From assembly GCA_003158895.1 (NCBI GenBank), contig PMLO01000152.1, positions 13,215 through 20,211 of the forward strand: a stretch of 6,997 nt of DNA, read 5' to 3'. This stretch comes from Propionibacteriaceae bacterium (GTDB taxonomy: Bacteria; Actinomycetota; Actinomycetes; Propionibacteriales; Propionibacteriaceae). The notes under the pieces are model-generated. The model was not told the DNA's origin, searched no databases, and was given only the letters and a program-made list of their open reading frames with translations. This document shows positions 1 through 6,082 of this stretch, piece after piece. The position numbers were made by a program, and so were the translations under genes. Each line of letters opens with the position of its first letter. Position 1 is the stretch's first letter.

Positions 1-552
1 CGGGCGCTGGCGGCGGCACTGGACGCGCACGGCGCCCCTGCGCACACCGCGCTGTGGGCCATGATCGAGACACCGGTCGCGGTGCTGCACGCCGCCGAGA
101 TCGCCGAGGCGTCCGACCGGCTGACCGTGCTGGTCATGGGCACGAACGACCTGGTCAAGGAGCTCGGCGTCGAGCACGTACCCGGACGGCTCCCCCTTCA
201 GACCTCACTCGGTCTCGCGGTGCTCGGCGCCAAGGCGGCCGGTGTGGTCGTGCTGGATGGCGTGTACAACGACCTGACCGACGCCGAGGGCTACCTCGCC
301 GAGTGCCATCAGGGACGCGCCCTCGGCTTCGACGGCAAGACGCTCATCCACCCGAAGCAGATCGACGACGCGAACGCGACGTACGCACCGAGCGACGAGG
401 CGGTCGAGGATGCCCGCGGCCTGCTGGATGCCTGGCGCGCCGCCGCAGGGGCGGGCGTCGTCACGTACCGCGGCCGAATGGTGGAGAACCTCCACGTCGC
501 GACCGCGGAACGCATCCTCGCGCTCCGCGAAGCGATCACCGCCCTTGGCTGA
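1..552 (+). CDS. CitE/HpcH-type CoA-ester lyase, C-terminal part (5' end outside the window)
   Basis: The reading frame is open from the first base, so the gene starts upstream; 183 residues of the C-terminal part are present. The family consists of Mg-dependent TIM-barrel lyases or thioesterases acting on CoA esters such as citryl-, malyl- or citramalyl-CoA. Visible family marks are the metal-binding Glu in MIETP (E23 of the fragment), the metal-binding Asp in GTNDL (D50), and the C-terminal GKTLIHPKQ segment (about 112-120), followed by a helical tail. By family knowledge, E23 and D50 hold the Mg ion that binds the substrate carbonyl. The exact substrate cannot be told from this part. The gene is separated from the next one by 69 bp that contain a promoter, so it is probably the end of a different transcript. 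It looks intact, with no frameshift. Confidence is high for the family and low for the substrate. Confidence 0.88.
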   Translation, partial: RALAAALDAHGAPAHTALWAMIETPVAVLHAAEIAEASDRLTVLVMGTNDLVKELGVEHVPGRLPLQTSLGLAVLGAKAAGVVVLDGVYNDLTDAEGYLAECHQGRALGFDGKTLIHPKQIDDANATYAPSDEAVEDARGLLDAWRAAAGAGVVTYRGRMVENLHVATAERILALREAITALG

Positions 553-609
553 CGCCGGGGGATCCTCGCCCGCGCGCGGTTCGGTGTGCCTCGAAGGGGC
601 TTGTGAGAC

Positions 610-615
610 TACCCT
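610..615 (+). promoter_or_regulatory. Predicted -10 element (TACCCT) of a leaderless promoter
   Basis: The hexamer TACCCT fits the actinobacterial TAnnnT -10 pattern and ends exactly 6 nt before the GTG at 622. The transcript should therefore start at or next to the start codon. There is no Shine-Dalgarno motif in the gap and no recognisable -35 hexamer. Confidence 0.55.
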
Positions 616-621
616 TCTCGC

Positions 622-1896
622 GTGGCTGCTCCGACGACGATGTACATCTCACGGCTCCGTGGGCTACCCATCATCGACGTCGACGGTGACTCGATCGGGA
701 AGCTCAACGACGTCGTGATCCAGGTGCGCGGCCAGGGCCGGCCGCCGCGGGTCAAGGGCCTGGTCGCCGAGCTGTTCGCGCGCCGCAGGGCGTACATCCC
801 GATGGAACGCGTCTACTCCATCGACGCCGTGCAGATCGTGGTCTCCGGCGTCGTCAACACCCGCCGGTTCCATCGCCGCGAGGGCGAGACGCTGGTCCTC
901 GAGGACCTCATCGGTCGCCGCGCCGTACGTCGCGGGACGAGCAGCGCGACCAGTGTCTTCGATGTGGCCATGCATGCCGGCCGGGGCGATGACTGGGAGG
1001 TCACCAAGGTCGCCCTGCGCGACATCCCCAAGGCCCTCCAGTTCTCGAGCCGCGTACCTGTCACCATCGTGCCCTGGCAGGATGTCCCCGACTTCAGCCT
1101 CAGCGCCCTCGATGGGGACGAGGCTCTGCTGGCCGAGATGATCGACATGAAGCCCGCCGACGTGGCTCGCGAGCTGCACGACATGGCCCCGGAGCGCCGC
1201 GTCGAGGTGGCCCACGCTCTGGACGACCGCCAGCTGGCCGACGCGATCAAGGAGCTCCCCGAGGACGAGCAGGTCGACCTCATCACGCTGCTCGACCCGG
1301 AACGCGCCGCCGACGTGCTGGAGGAGATGGACCCGGACGACGCCGCCGACCTCATCGCAGAGCTTCCGGACGACGTGGCCGAGACGCTGCTCAAGCGGAT
1401 GCGGCCCGAGGATGCCCAGGACGTCCGTGACCTTCTGGCGTACGAGGACGACAGTGCCGGCGGCATGATGACGCCCGAGCCCGTGATCGTCGCGCCCGAC
1501 TCCACGGTGGCGGACGCGCTCGCGCTCGCGAGGGTCGAAGAGGTTCCGCCGGCGCTCGCGGGCATGGTCTTCGTATGCCGCCCGCCCCTTGAGGCGCCCA
1601 CCGGCCGCTACATCGGCGGGGTACACCTGCAACGGCTGCTGCGCGAGCCACCGTCGACGCTCGTGTCGGCGCTCATCGACAACGAGCTGCGGCCCCTGCT
1701 GCCGTCAGCCGAGCTGGCGACGGTCAGCCGGTACTTCGCCACGTACGACGTGCTGGTCGTCCCCGTCGTCGACGCGGAGCGGCACCTGCTCGGCGCGGTG
1801 ACCGTCGACGACGTGCTCGACCACATGCTCCCCGAGGACTGGCGCGGACTCCAGATGGAGGGCGCGCTGACTCCCGACGAGGACCGCCGTGGCTAG
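622..1896 (+). CDS. Soluble MgtE N-domain/CBS protein with PRC-barrel-like N-terminus, no channel domain
   Basis: This 424-residue protein has the regulatory half of an MgtE magnesium channel but not the membrane half. Residues about 8-70 and 90-157 look like two PRC-barrel-type modules (IIDVDGDSIGKLND near 17-30). Residues about 165-275 are the acidic, helical MgtE_N superhelix with repeated LPEDE/MDPDD/LPDD turns. A SAGGMMTPE linker (278-286) leads into a CBS pair (about 282-405). No hydrophobic span long enough to cross a membrane is present. In real MgtE, the N and CBS domains bind Mg and gate the pore; here they must act alone or on a partner. The GTG at 622 is preferred over the ATG at 640 because a -10 hexamer lies 6 nt before it. 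The gene overlaps the next, a DUF1003 membrane protein, by 8 nt, and this pairing seems conserved in actinobacteria (from memory, Rv1232c/Rv1231c). Magnesium or another divalent-ion signal is an inference. Confidence 0.9.
   Translation: MAAPTTMYISRLRGLPIIDVDGDSIGKLNDVVIQVRGQGRPPRVKGLVAELFARRRAYIPMERVYSIDAVQIVVSGVVNTRRFHRREGETLVLEDLIGRRAVRRGTSSATSVFDVAMHAGRGDDWEVTKVALRDIPKALQFSSRVPVTIVPWQDVPDFSLSALDGDEALLAEMIDMKPADVARELHDMAPERRVEVAHALDDRQLADAIKELPEDEQVDLITLLDPERAADVLEEMDPDDAADLIAELPDDVAETLLKRMRPEDAQDVRDLLAYEDDSAGGMMTPEPVIVAPDSTVADALALARVEEVPPALAGMVFVCRPPLEAPTGRYIGGVHLQRLLREPPSTLVSALIDNELRPLLPSAELATVSRYFATYDVLVVPVVDAERHLLGAVTVDDVLDHMLPEDWRGLQMEGALTPDEDRRG
1879..1883 (+). promoter_or_regulatory. 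Ribosome binding site (GAGGA) deciding the start at 1889
   Basis: GAGGA lies 5 nt before the GTG at 1889, inside the 3' end of the upstream gene. It supports a start that overlaps the previous stop and translation coupled to the upstream gene. Confidence 0.6.
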
Positions 1897-2422
1897 GGCA
1901 CGCAAGCGCGTCGACGTCGAACGCCTCAACTCGCCCGGTCCCGCCAAGCGGACCTGGGTGCCGCAGGTACGCCTGGACTCGGAGCTGTTCGGCGCGTTCG
2001 CCGAGAAGTTCGCTCGGTTCATGGGCACGGCGCGCTTCATCGGGTGGATGACGGTCATCGTCATCGCGTGGGTCCTGTGGAACACGGTGGGCGTCGCGCG
2101 ATGGCGCTTCGACCCGTACTCGTTCACGTTCCTCACGCTCGTCCTGAGTTTGCAGGCCTCGTACGCGGCCCCACTGATCCTGCTCGCCCAGTACCGGCAG
2201 GAGGCCCGTGACCGCATTTCTCAGGACGAGGACCGCAAGCAGGCCGCCCAGTCCCGCGCCGACATGGACTTCCTCGCCCGCGAGATCGCAAGCCTTCGGA
2301 TGCGCGTCGGCGACCTCGCGACCCGCGACTTCATCCGCTCGGAGCTCCGGGAGTTCCTCGAGGATCTCGAAGAGCGGCAGGACGAGAACCAGTACCGGGA
2401 CGAGGCTGAGGAGACGTTGTGA
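1889..2422 (+). CDS. DUF1003 family membrane protein
   Basis: This 177-residue protein matches DUF1003. It has a basic N-terminus, a first membrane span at about 50-70, a second at about 79-100, and the family's characteristic segment running from FDPYSF through AAPLILLAQYRQEARDR (about 74-109). A charged, probably coiled-coil cytoplasmic tail follows (about 110-170), rich in Glu, Arg and Asp. No catalytic residues are evident and the function of the family is unknown to me. The GTG start overlaps the MgtE_N/CBS gene by 8 nt and has GAGGA 5 nt upstream, and the 3' end overlaps the next gene by 4 nt. It is thus the middle gene of one transcript. One reasonable inference is that it anchors or relays for the soluble CBS protein at the membrane, but nothing in the sequence shows a contact. 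Confidence 0.9.
   Translation: MARARKRVDVERLNSPGPAKRTWVPQVRLDSELFGAFAEKFARFMGTARFIGWMTVIVIAWVLWNTVGVARWRFDPYSFTFLTLVLSLQASYAAPLILLAQYRQEARDRISQDEDRKQAAQSRADMDFLAREIASLRMRVGDLATRDFIRSELREFLEDLEERQDENQYRDEAEETL
2408..2413 (+). promoter_or_regulatory. Ribosome binding site (GAGGAG) for the dehydrogenase gene
   Basis: GAGGAG lies 5 nt before the GTG at 2419, within the last codons of the DUF1003 gene. Together with the GTGA start/stop overlap it fixes the start and indicates coupled translation. Confidence 0.65.
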
Positions 2423-3273
2423 CGGGACGGCTTGCTGGCAAGGTGGCGGTGGTCACCGGGGGAAGCCGTGGTCTCGGGCACGCGATCGCCCGCCTGTACG
2501 GGAGCGAGGGAGCCAAGGTCGTCATCGCCTCGCGTTCCGCGGACGCCGTGTCCACGGCCCTCGAGGCCCTGCGGCGCGACGGTATCGACGCAGCGGGACA
2601 GGCGTGTGACGTGAGCGTACGAGACGAGGTCGACCAGCTCCGGCAGCTGGCGCTGGACACGTACGGACGGCTCGACATCTGGGGCAACAACGCGGGGCTG
2701 AGCGGCGTCTTCGGCCCGACCGTCGACGTACCGCCGGAGCGCTTCGAGGCGGTCGTCGGTACGAACGTGCTCGGCACGTACCACGGCACGATCTCGGCGC
2801 TCGAGGTGCTGCTCCCCCAAGGCTCCGGCCACATCGTCAACCTCATGGGTCGTGGCGACAAGAACCCGGTGCCGTTCCAGACGGCGTACGCCGCATCGAA
2901 GAGCTGGATCCGCGCGTTCACGCTGGCGATCGCCAAGGAGAACGAACACACCGGCGTACGCATCCACGCGCTCAACCCCGGACTCGTACAGACCAACATG
3001 CTCACCGAGGTCGACGCCTTGCCAGGCACCGAGGCCCAGCTCTCGCGCCTGCCGCTCATCAACACGATGTGGGGGCTGCCTCCGGAGCGTGCGGCGCTCC
3101 CTGCGCTCGACCTCGTGCTGGGCACCAGGGTGGAGCACCAGTCGTTGGGACTCCCGCAGGTCCTCGGCCGAACCCTCGCCTACCAGGCCAAGCGCTTGCT
3201 CGGTCGCGCTCCCGAGCTACAACCCTTGGCCATCAGGATCGTCGAGGGGCGCCGCACTCGCCGGCACGAGTAA
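2419..3273 (+). CDS. Short-chain dehydrogenase/reductase lacking the usual catalytic serine
   Basis: This is a 284-residue classical-type SDR with a Rossmann fold. The cofactor motif TGGSRGLG spans 13-20. An Arg two residues past the second strand (ASRS, 37-40) would suit NADP(H), which is an inference. NNAG is at 90-93, the structural Asn in TNVLGTYHG at 116, and the active-site Tyr and Lys in YAASK at 157 and 161. The NPG motif after the sixth strand is at 186-188. The position 13 residues before the Tyr, normally the catalytic Ser of NISS-type motifs, is Gly144 in NLMGRGD. The C-terminal extension after about 215 is longer than usual and basic at the end. The start overlaps the DUF1003 stop (GTGA) and has a good Shine-Dalgarno motif. 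Its stop codon forms the start of the mrp -10 element. The substrate is unknown. Confidence 0.9.
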   Translation: MTGRLAGKVAVVTGGSRGLGHAIARLYGSEGAKVVIASRSADAVSTALEALRRDGIDAAGQACDVSVRDEVDQLRQLALDTYGRLDIWGNNAGLSGVFGPTVDVPPERFEAVVGTNVLGTYHGTISALEVLLPQGSGHIVNLMGRGDKNPVPFQTAYAASKSWIRAFTLAIAKENEHTGVRIHALNPGLVQTNMLTEVDALPGTEAQLSRLPLINTMWGLPPERAALPALDLVLGTRVEHQSLGLPQVLGRTLAYQAKRLLGRAPELQPLAIRIVEGRRTRRHE

Positions 3274-3276
3274 CCT
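3271..3276 (+). promoter_or_regulatory. Predicted -10 element (TAACCT) of mrp, formed partly by the upstream stop codon
   Basis: TAACCT ends 6 nt before the GTG of mrp, and its first three bases are the TAA stop of the dehydrogenase gene. The 9-nt gap has no Shine-Dalgarno motif, so mrp should be read from a leaderless mRNA even though it sits at the end of an operon. Confidence 0.55.
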
Positions 3277-3282
3277 GTCCTG

Positions 3283-4449
3283 GTGCCTGCCGAGAACCCG
3301 CTACTGTCCTTGATCCGCGCCGCCCTCCACGGGGTCCAGGATCCCGAGATCCACCGCCCGCTGACCGACCTCGGGATGGTCGACGACATCCGCGTCGACG
3401 AGGCGGGACATGCGACCGTACGCATCCTGCTGACGACCGGCGGATGCCCGTTGCGCGACCGGTTGCGCACTGACGTGACCGCTGCCGTGGGCGCCATCGA
3501 GGGCGTCACCGGGGTCACCGTCGACATGGGCGTCATGAACGCCGAGCAGCAGGGGGCGCTGCGCACGATGCTGCGCGGCGGCGTGCCCGAGCGCGAGATC
3601 CCGTTCGCCAAGGCCACGAGCCACACGCGCGTGCTCGCCATCGCCTCCGGCAAGGGCGGCGTCGGCAAGTCGTCGATCGCCGTCAGCCTGGCGCTGGCCC
3701 TGGCCGCCAAGGGCAAGAACGTCGGCCTCCTGGACGCCGACGTGTACGGGCACTCCGTCCCGGACCTTCTGGGTCTCGCCGAGGACGAAGGTCCGACGTC
3801 CCTCGAGGACGTGAACCTCCTTCTCCCCGTGGAGACGCAGGGGCTCAAGGTCATCAGCGTCGGCATGATGAAGCCGTCACGTGACCAGGTCGTCGCGTGG
3901 CGCGGCCCCATCCTCGACCGAGCACTGACGCAGCTGCTCGCCGACGTGTACTGGGGCGACCTCGACTACCTCGTGCTCGACATGCCCCCGGGTACGGGCG
4001 ACATCGCGATCAGCCTCGGCCAGAAGCTGCCCAGCGCCGAGGTCATCGTCGTCACCACTCCCCAGCTGGCGGCCACCGAGGTCGCGGAGCGCGCGGGCAC
4101 GATGGCCGGGATCATGGAGCAGCGGGTCATCGGCGTGATCGAGAACATGGCGTACCTCGACACCACGTGCCCGCACTGCGACACGAGCCACCGCGTGGAT
4201 GTCTTCGGCTCCGGCGGCGGTCAGAGGGTCGCCTCGACGCTCAGCGAGAGGCTGGGGTACGACGTGCCGCTGCTCGCGGAGATCCCGCTCGAGACCGACT
4301 TCCGCGCCGCGGGAGACGCCGGTACGCCGCTGGTCACGCTCGACGCCACGCGTCCCAGCTCCGCTGCCGTGATCGGTCTTGCCGATCGTCTCATCGCCAC
4401 CCGGCGCAGCCTCGTCGGCCAGCAGCTCGGAGTGATCCCCGTCGGTTGA
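3283..4449 (+). CDS. mrp: Mrp/NBP35-family iron-sulfur cluster carrier ATPase
   Basis: This 388-residue cytosolic P-loop ATPase would bind and pass on Fe-S clusters, by analogy with ApbC/Mrp and Nbp35. An N-terminal DUF59/MIP18 domain (about 9-80) carries the conserved TTGGCPLRD stretch with C55. The ATPase domain begins at about 115: deviant Walker A GKGGVGKS at 123-130, DADVYGHSVPD (151-161) as the switch I region, and DMPPGTGD at 233-240. The cluster-binding pair is CPHC at 296-299, where a bridging cluster would form in a dimer. Length and domain order are typical for bacterial Mrp. The GTG start is set by the -10 hexamer 6 nt upstream. It follows the dehydrogenase by 9 nt and converges on tatB with a 3-bp gap. 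In other actinobacteria, from memory, mrp also sits between tatB and the DUF1003/MgtE_N genes, so its position here is inherited. Confidence 0.95.
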   Translation: MPAENPLLSLIRAALHGVQDPEIHRPLTDLGMVDDIRVDEAGHATVRILLTTGGCPLRDRLRTDVTAAVGAIEGVTGVTVDMGVMNAEQQGALRTMLRGGVPEREIPFAKATSHTRVLAIASGKGGVGKSSIAVSLALALAAKGKNVGLLDADVYGHSVPDLLGLAEDEGPTSLEDVNLLLPVETQGLKVISVGMMKPSRDQVVAWRGPILDRALTQLLADVYWGDLDYLVLDMPPGTGDIAISLGQKLPSAEVIVVTTPQLAATEVAERAGTMAGIMEQRVIGVIENMAYLDTTCPHCDTSHRVDVFGSGGGQRVASTLSERLGYDVPLLAEIPLETDFRAAGDAGTPLVTLDATRPSSAAVIGLADRLIATRRSLVGQQLGVIPVG

Positions 4450-4452
4450 GGC

Positions 4453-4890
4453 CTACGTCGCTTCGAGGTCGAACGGGCTGCCGACGGTCACGCCGACCAG
4501 TTCCGACGCGCTCGATGAGCTCGAGTCGTTGAGCAACCCGACCAGCTCCGCCCCGCCGGCGGCGACGCCTGCTGAGGCCGCCATGAGCTCCCTGTTGGTC
4601 TCGGCGAGCGACTCCTTGGTGTCGGCGATCGTCTCGCGGAACGCCGAGATCTCCTCGGTGTCCAACAGGTGCTTGCTGATGAACGTCTTGGGGTTGAGGT
4701 CGGCGAGGGTCAGATCACGGAACTCCGGCCCGAGCTCGTTGGCGAGCTGGTCCTTCGCGCCGCTGGCGATGTTCATGAGGTACTTGTAGACGCGTGCCGC
4801 CTTGCGAGCGAACGGCGGGACCTTCTCCGGCCCGAACATGAGCACGGCCAGCAACACCAGCATGATGACTTCAGGCGCGCCGAGATTCAC
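4453..4890 (-). CDS. tatB: Sec-independent (twin-arginine) protein translocase subunit TatB
   Basis: This 145-residue protein would receive folded twin-arginine precursors with TatC at the membrane. It has the TatA/B layout: a short N-terminus with a membrane Glu (E8), one transmembrane helix (about 5-19), the FGPEKVP hinge (19-25), and an amphipathic helix (about 26-50). A long polar tail follows that includes a run of five serines (123-127). The length and the Glu at position 8 fit TatB better than TatA. No tatA or tatC lies in the window. The GTG start is chosen because a TATTCT -10 hexamer lies 7 nt upstream and the TatB domain begins there. The gene is 54 bp downstream of dapA, with a hairpin between them, so it has its own promoter and may also receive read-through. 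Its 3' end lies 3 bp from the stop of mrp. Confidence 0.9.
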   Translation of the reverse strand: MNLGAPEVIMLVLLAVLMFGPEKVPPFARKAARVYKYLMNIASGAKDQLANELGPEFRDLTLADLNPKTFISKHLLDTEEISAFRETIADTKESLAETNRELMAASAGVAAGGAELVGLLNDSSSSSASELVGVTVGSPFDLEAT

Positions 4891-4897
4891 GTCCGGA

Positions 4898-4903
4898 AGA
4901 ATA
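4898..4903 (-). promoter_or_regulatory. Predicted -10 element (TATTCT) of tatB
   Basis: On the minus strand TATTCT ends 7 nt before the tatB GTG, with no Shine-Dalgarno motif in the gap. This is the leaderless layout seen at the other transcript heads here, and it is the hexamer closest to the TATAAT consensus in the window. Confidence 0.6.
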
Positions 4904-4912
4904 GCCCGCTTG

Positions 4913-4931
4913 CGGTAACGCCGGCGTACCG
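4913..4931 (-). terminator. Hairpin between dapA and tatB: candidate terminator or operator
   Basis: An inverted repeat has a 4-bp outer stem (CGGT/ACCG), one bulged A, a 3-bp inner stem (ACG/CGT) and a CCGG loop; the core ACGCCGGCGT is a perfect 10-bp palindrome. It starts 14 nt past the dapA stop. It has no U-tract, which is common for actinobacterial terminators. It also covers the expected -35 region of the tatB promoter, so an operator is an equal possibility. Confidence 0.4.
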
Positions 4932-4944
4932 GGACCGAGAACGG

Positions 4945-5826
4945 CTACAGGCCCGCGGCGTCGAGGAGGCTGACGAAGGCCTTGGTCTGGGCCTCGGAGG
5001 CGTTCAGCAACGGCGCTCGCACGCCCCCCACGTCCCGTCCCCGGGCCGCGAGGCCTGCCTTGACGAGCATCACGCCCTGCGTGGCGAAGACGCCCTGGTA
5101 GACGCCCAGGAGCGCCCGGTACAGGGAAAGGGCACGTTCCGTGTCACCGGCCAGCCAGGCGGCGATCACCTCGGCCGTGCGAGCGCCCGAGAAGTGCGTG
5201 GAGGTACCGACGACACCGACTCCCCCGACAGCCATGAGCGGAAGCATCATGGCGTCGTCGCCGGCGTAGAACGCGAGGTTCGAGTTGGCCATGACCAGAG
5301 CGGACTGTACGGGGAGACCCTTGGCGTCCTTCACCGCGACGATGCGCGGGTGCTCAGCGACCTTGAGCAGCGTCTCGGTCTCGATCGGCACGCCGGCCCG
5401 GTGCGGGATGTCGTACAGGATCACTGGCACGTCGGTCGCATCGGCCACGGCGACGAAGTGGGCGGCAAGCGCGTCCTGCGGGGGCCGCGAGTAGTACGGC
5501 GTCACCACGAGGAGTCCGTCCGAGCCGACCTCGGCCGCCTGCTGCGCCAGGTGGATCGTGTGGGCCGTGTCGAACGTACCGACGCCGGCGATGACCTGAG
5601 CGCGGTCGCCGACCGCCTCGATCACGACCTTCAGCAGCTGAAGCTTCTCGTCGTCAGTGGTCGTGGGCGACTCACCGGTCGTGCCGTTGATGACGAGGGC
5701 GTCGTTGCGCTGCTCGTCGACGAGGTACGTGGCGAGGTCCGCTGCGGTGTCGAGGTCGAGGGATCCGTCGGCCGCGAACGGCGTGACCATGGCCGTGACG
5801 AGACGGCCGAAAGGTGGCTGCGTCAC
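4945..5826 (-). CDS. dapA: 4-hydroxy-tetrahydrodipicolinate synthase
   Basis: This 293-residue cytosolic TIM-barrel aldolase condenses pyruvate with aspartate semialdehyde in the first step of the lysine/diaminopimelate branch. The synthase marks are all present: GTTGES at 48-53, TPYYSRP at 109-115 (Y112 corresponding to Y107 in E. coli), YDIPHRAG with Y138 and R143, and the Schiff-base lysine K166 in AVKDAKG. Length is normal. Keeping both the GTTGES motif and the substrate-binding Arg argues for true DapA over other members of the family, such as sialate lyases. The GTG start lies one base after the stop of the biotin-carrier gene and has AAGGAG 7 nt upstream, so it is co-transcribed and translationally coupled. 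In many actinobacteria, from memory, dapA lies with thyX and an RNase J gene, so this may be a relocated or second copy. Confidence 0.9.
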   Translation of the reverse strand: MTQPPFGRLVTAMVTPFAADGSLDLDTAADLATYLVDEQRNDALVINGTTGESPTTTDDEKLQLLKVVIEAVGDRAQVIAGVGTFDTAHTIHLAQQAAEVGSDGLLVVTPYYSRPPQDALAAHFVAVADATDVPVILYDIPHRAGVPIETETLLKVAEHPRIVAVKDAKGLPVQSALVMANSNLAFYAGDDAMMLPLMAVGGVGVVGTSTHFSGARTAEVIAAWLAGDTERALSLYRALLGVYQGVFATQGVMLVKAGLAARGRDVGGVRAPLLNASEAQTKAFVSLLDAAGL

Positions 5827-5827
5827 C

Positions 5828-6049
5828 TCACGACTCCTTGATCACCACGAGCGGGTCACCCTCGGTGACCACGTCGCCTGGCGCGACGACAATCTCGACC
5901 ACTGTCCCTGTGACGTCAGCCAACACGGGGATCTCCATCTTCATCGACTCCAGCAGGACCACCGAGTCCAGGGGACCCACAGTGTCCCCCACCGCGACAT
6001 CCACCGACAAGACATTTGCGACGATCTCGGCACTGACCGTGTGACTCAT
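5828..6049 (-). CDS. Small single-domain biotin/lipoyl carrier protein (TB7.3-like)
   Basis: This 73-residue protein is a lone biotinyl domain, not part of a larger carboxylase subunit. The attachment motif ESMKMEIPV has the target lysine at K37, with GDTVGPLDSV before it and GTVVEIVVAPGDVV after it forming the two halves of the barrel. The Met on each side of the Lys indicates biotin over lipoate. Length and N-terminus match my memory of mycobacterial TB7.3 (Rv3221c), which supports the ATG at 6049. The in-frame ATG at 6058 overlaps the predicted -10 hexamer TACGAT, which ends 7 nt before 6049. The carboxylase partner is unknown. The stop is one base from dapA, so the two are made together. 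It is transcribed divergently from the methyltransferase gene across a 39-bp gap. Confidence 0.9.
   Translation of the reverse strand: MSHTVSAEIVANVLSVDVAVGDTVGPLDSVVLLESMKMEIPVLADVTGTVVEIVVAPGDVVTEGDPLVVIKES
5834..5839 (-). promoter_or_regulatory. Ribosome binding site (AAGGAG) of dapA
   Basis: On the minus strand AAGGAG lies 7 nt before the dapA GTG, within the last codons of the biotin-carrier gene. It is a near-ideal Shine-Dalgarno sequence and decides the dapA start. Confidence 0.7.
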
Positions 6050-6056
6050 GGGGCTC

Positions 6057-6062
6057 ATCGTA
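6057..6062 (-). promoter_or_regulatory. Predicted -10 element (TACGAT) of the biotin carrier-dapA unit
   Basis: On the minus strand TACGAT ends 7 nt before the ATG at 6049, in the context CTACGAT. It includes the first two bases of the upstream in-frame ATG at 6058, which makes that codon an unlikely start. Confidence 0.5.
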
Positions 6063-6076
6063 GGGCCCTGTGGCAC

Positions 6077-6082
6077 TACGCT
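6077..6082 (+). promoter_or_regulatory. Predicted -10 element (TACGCT) of the O-methyltransferase gene
   Basis: TACGCT, in the context CTACGCT, ends 6 nt before the GTG at 6089, and there is no Shine-Dalgarno motif. It faces away from the -10 element of the biotin-carrier gene, with 14 bp between the two hexamers. Confidence 0.5.

Noticed and set aside
570..579. Perfect 10-bp palindrome CCGCGCGCGG after the lyase gene
   Set aside because: A simple CG alternation in GC-rich DNA gives such palindromes by chance, and folding leaves only a 3-bp stem. I see nothing else but the -10 element in 553-621.
640..642. ATG at 640 as the start of the MgtE_N/CBS protein
   Set aside because: It is possible, but the GTG at 622 has a -10 hexamer exactly 6 nt upstream, like two other plus-strand genes here, and no Shine-Dalgarno motif serves the ATG.
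664..1632. Long minus-strand open frames opposite the MgtE_N/CBS gene (664-1632, 813-1601)
   Set aside because: They lie wholly antisense to a gene with clear domains, have Ser/Arg- or Gly/Val/His-rich composition, and show no start signal.
4669..5841. A 390-codon open frame on the plus strand opposite dapA and tatB
   Set aside because: It is the GC-bias shadow of well-identified genes on the other strand. Its translation is low-complexity, rich in Arg, Gly, Val and His, with no family motif.
6056..6058. ATG at 6058 on the minus strand as the biotin-carrier start
   Set aside because: It overlaps the predicted -10 hexamer. The ATG at 6049 gives the usual length of single-domain carriers and correct -10 spacing.
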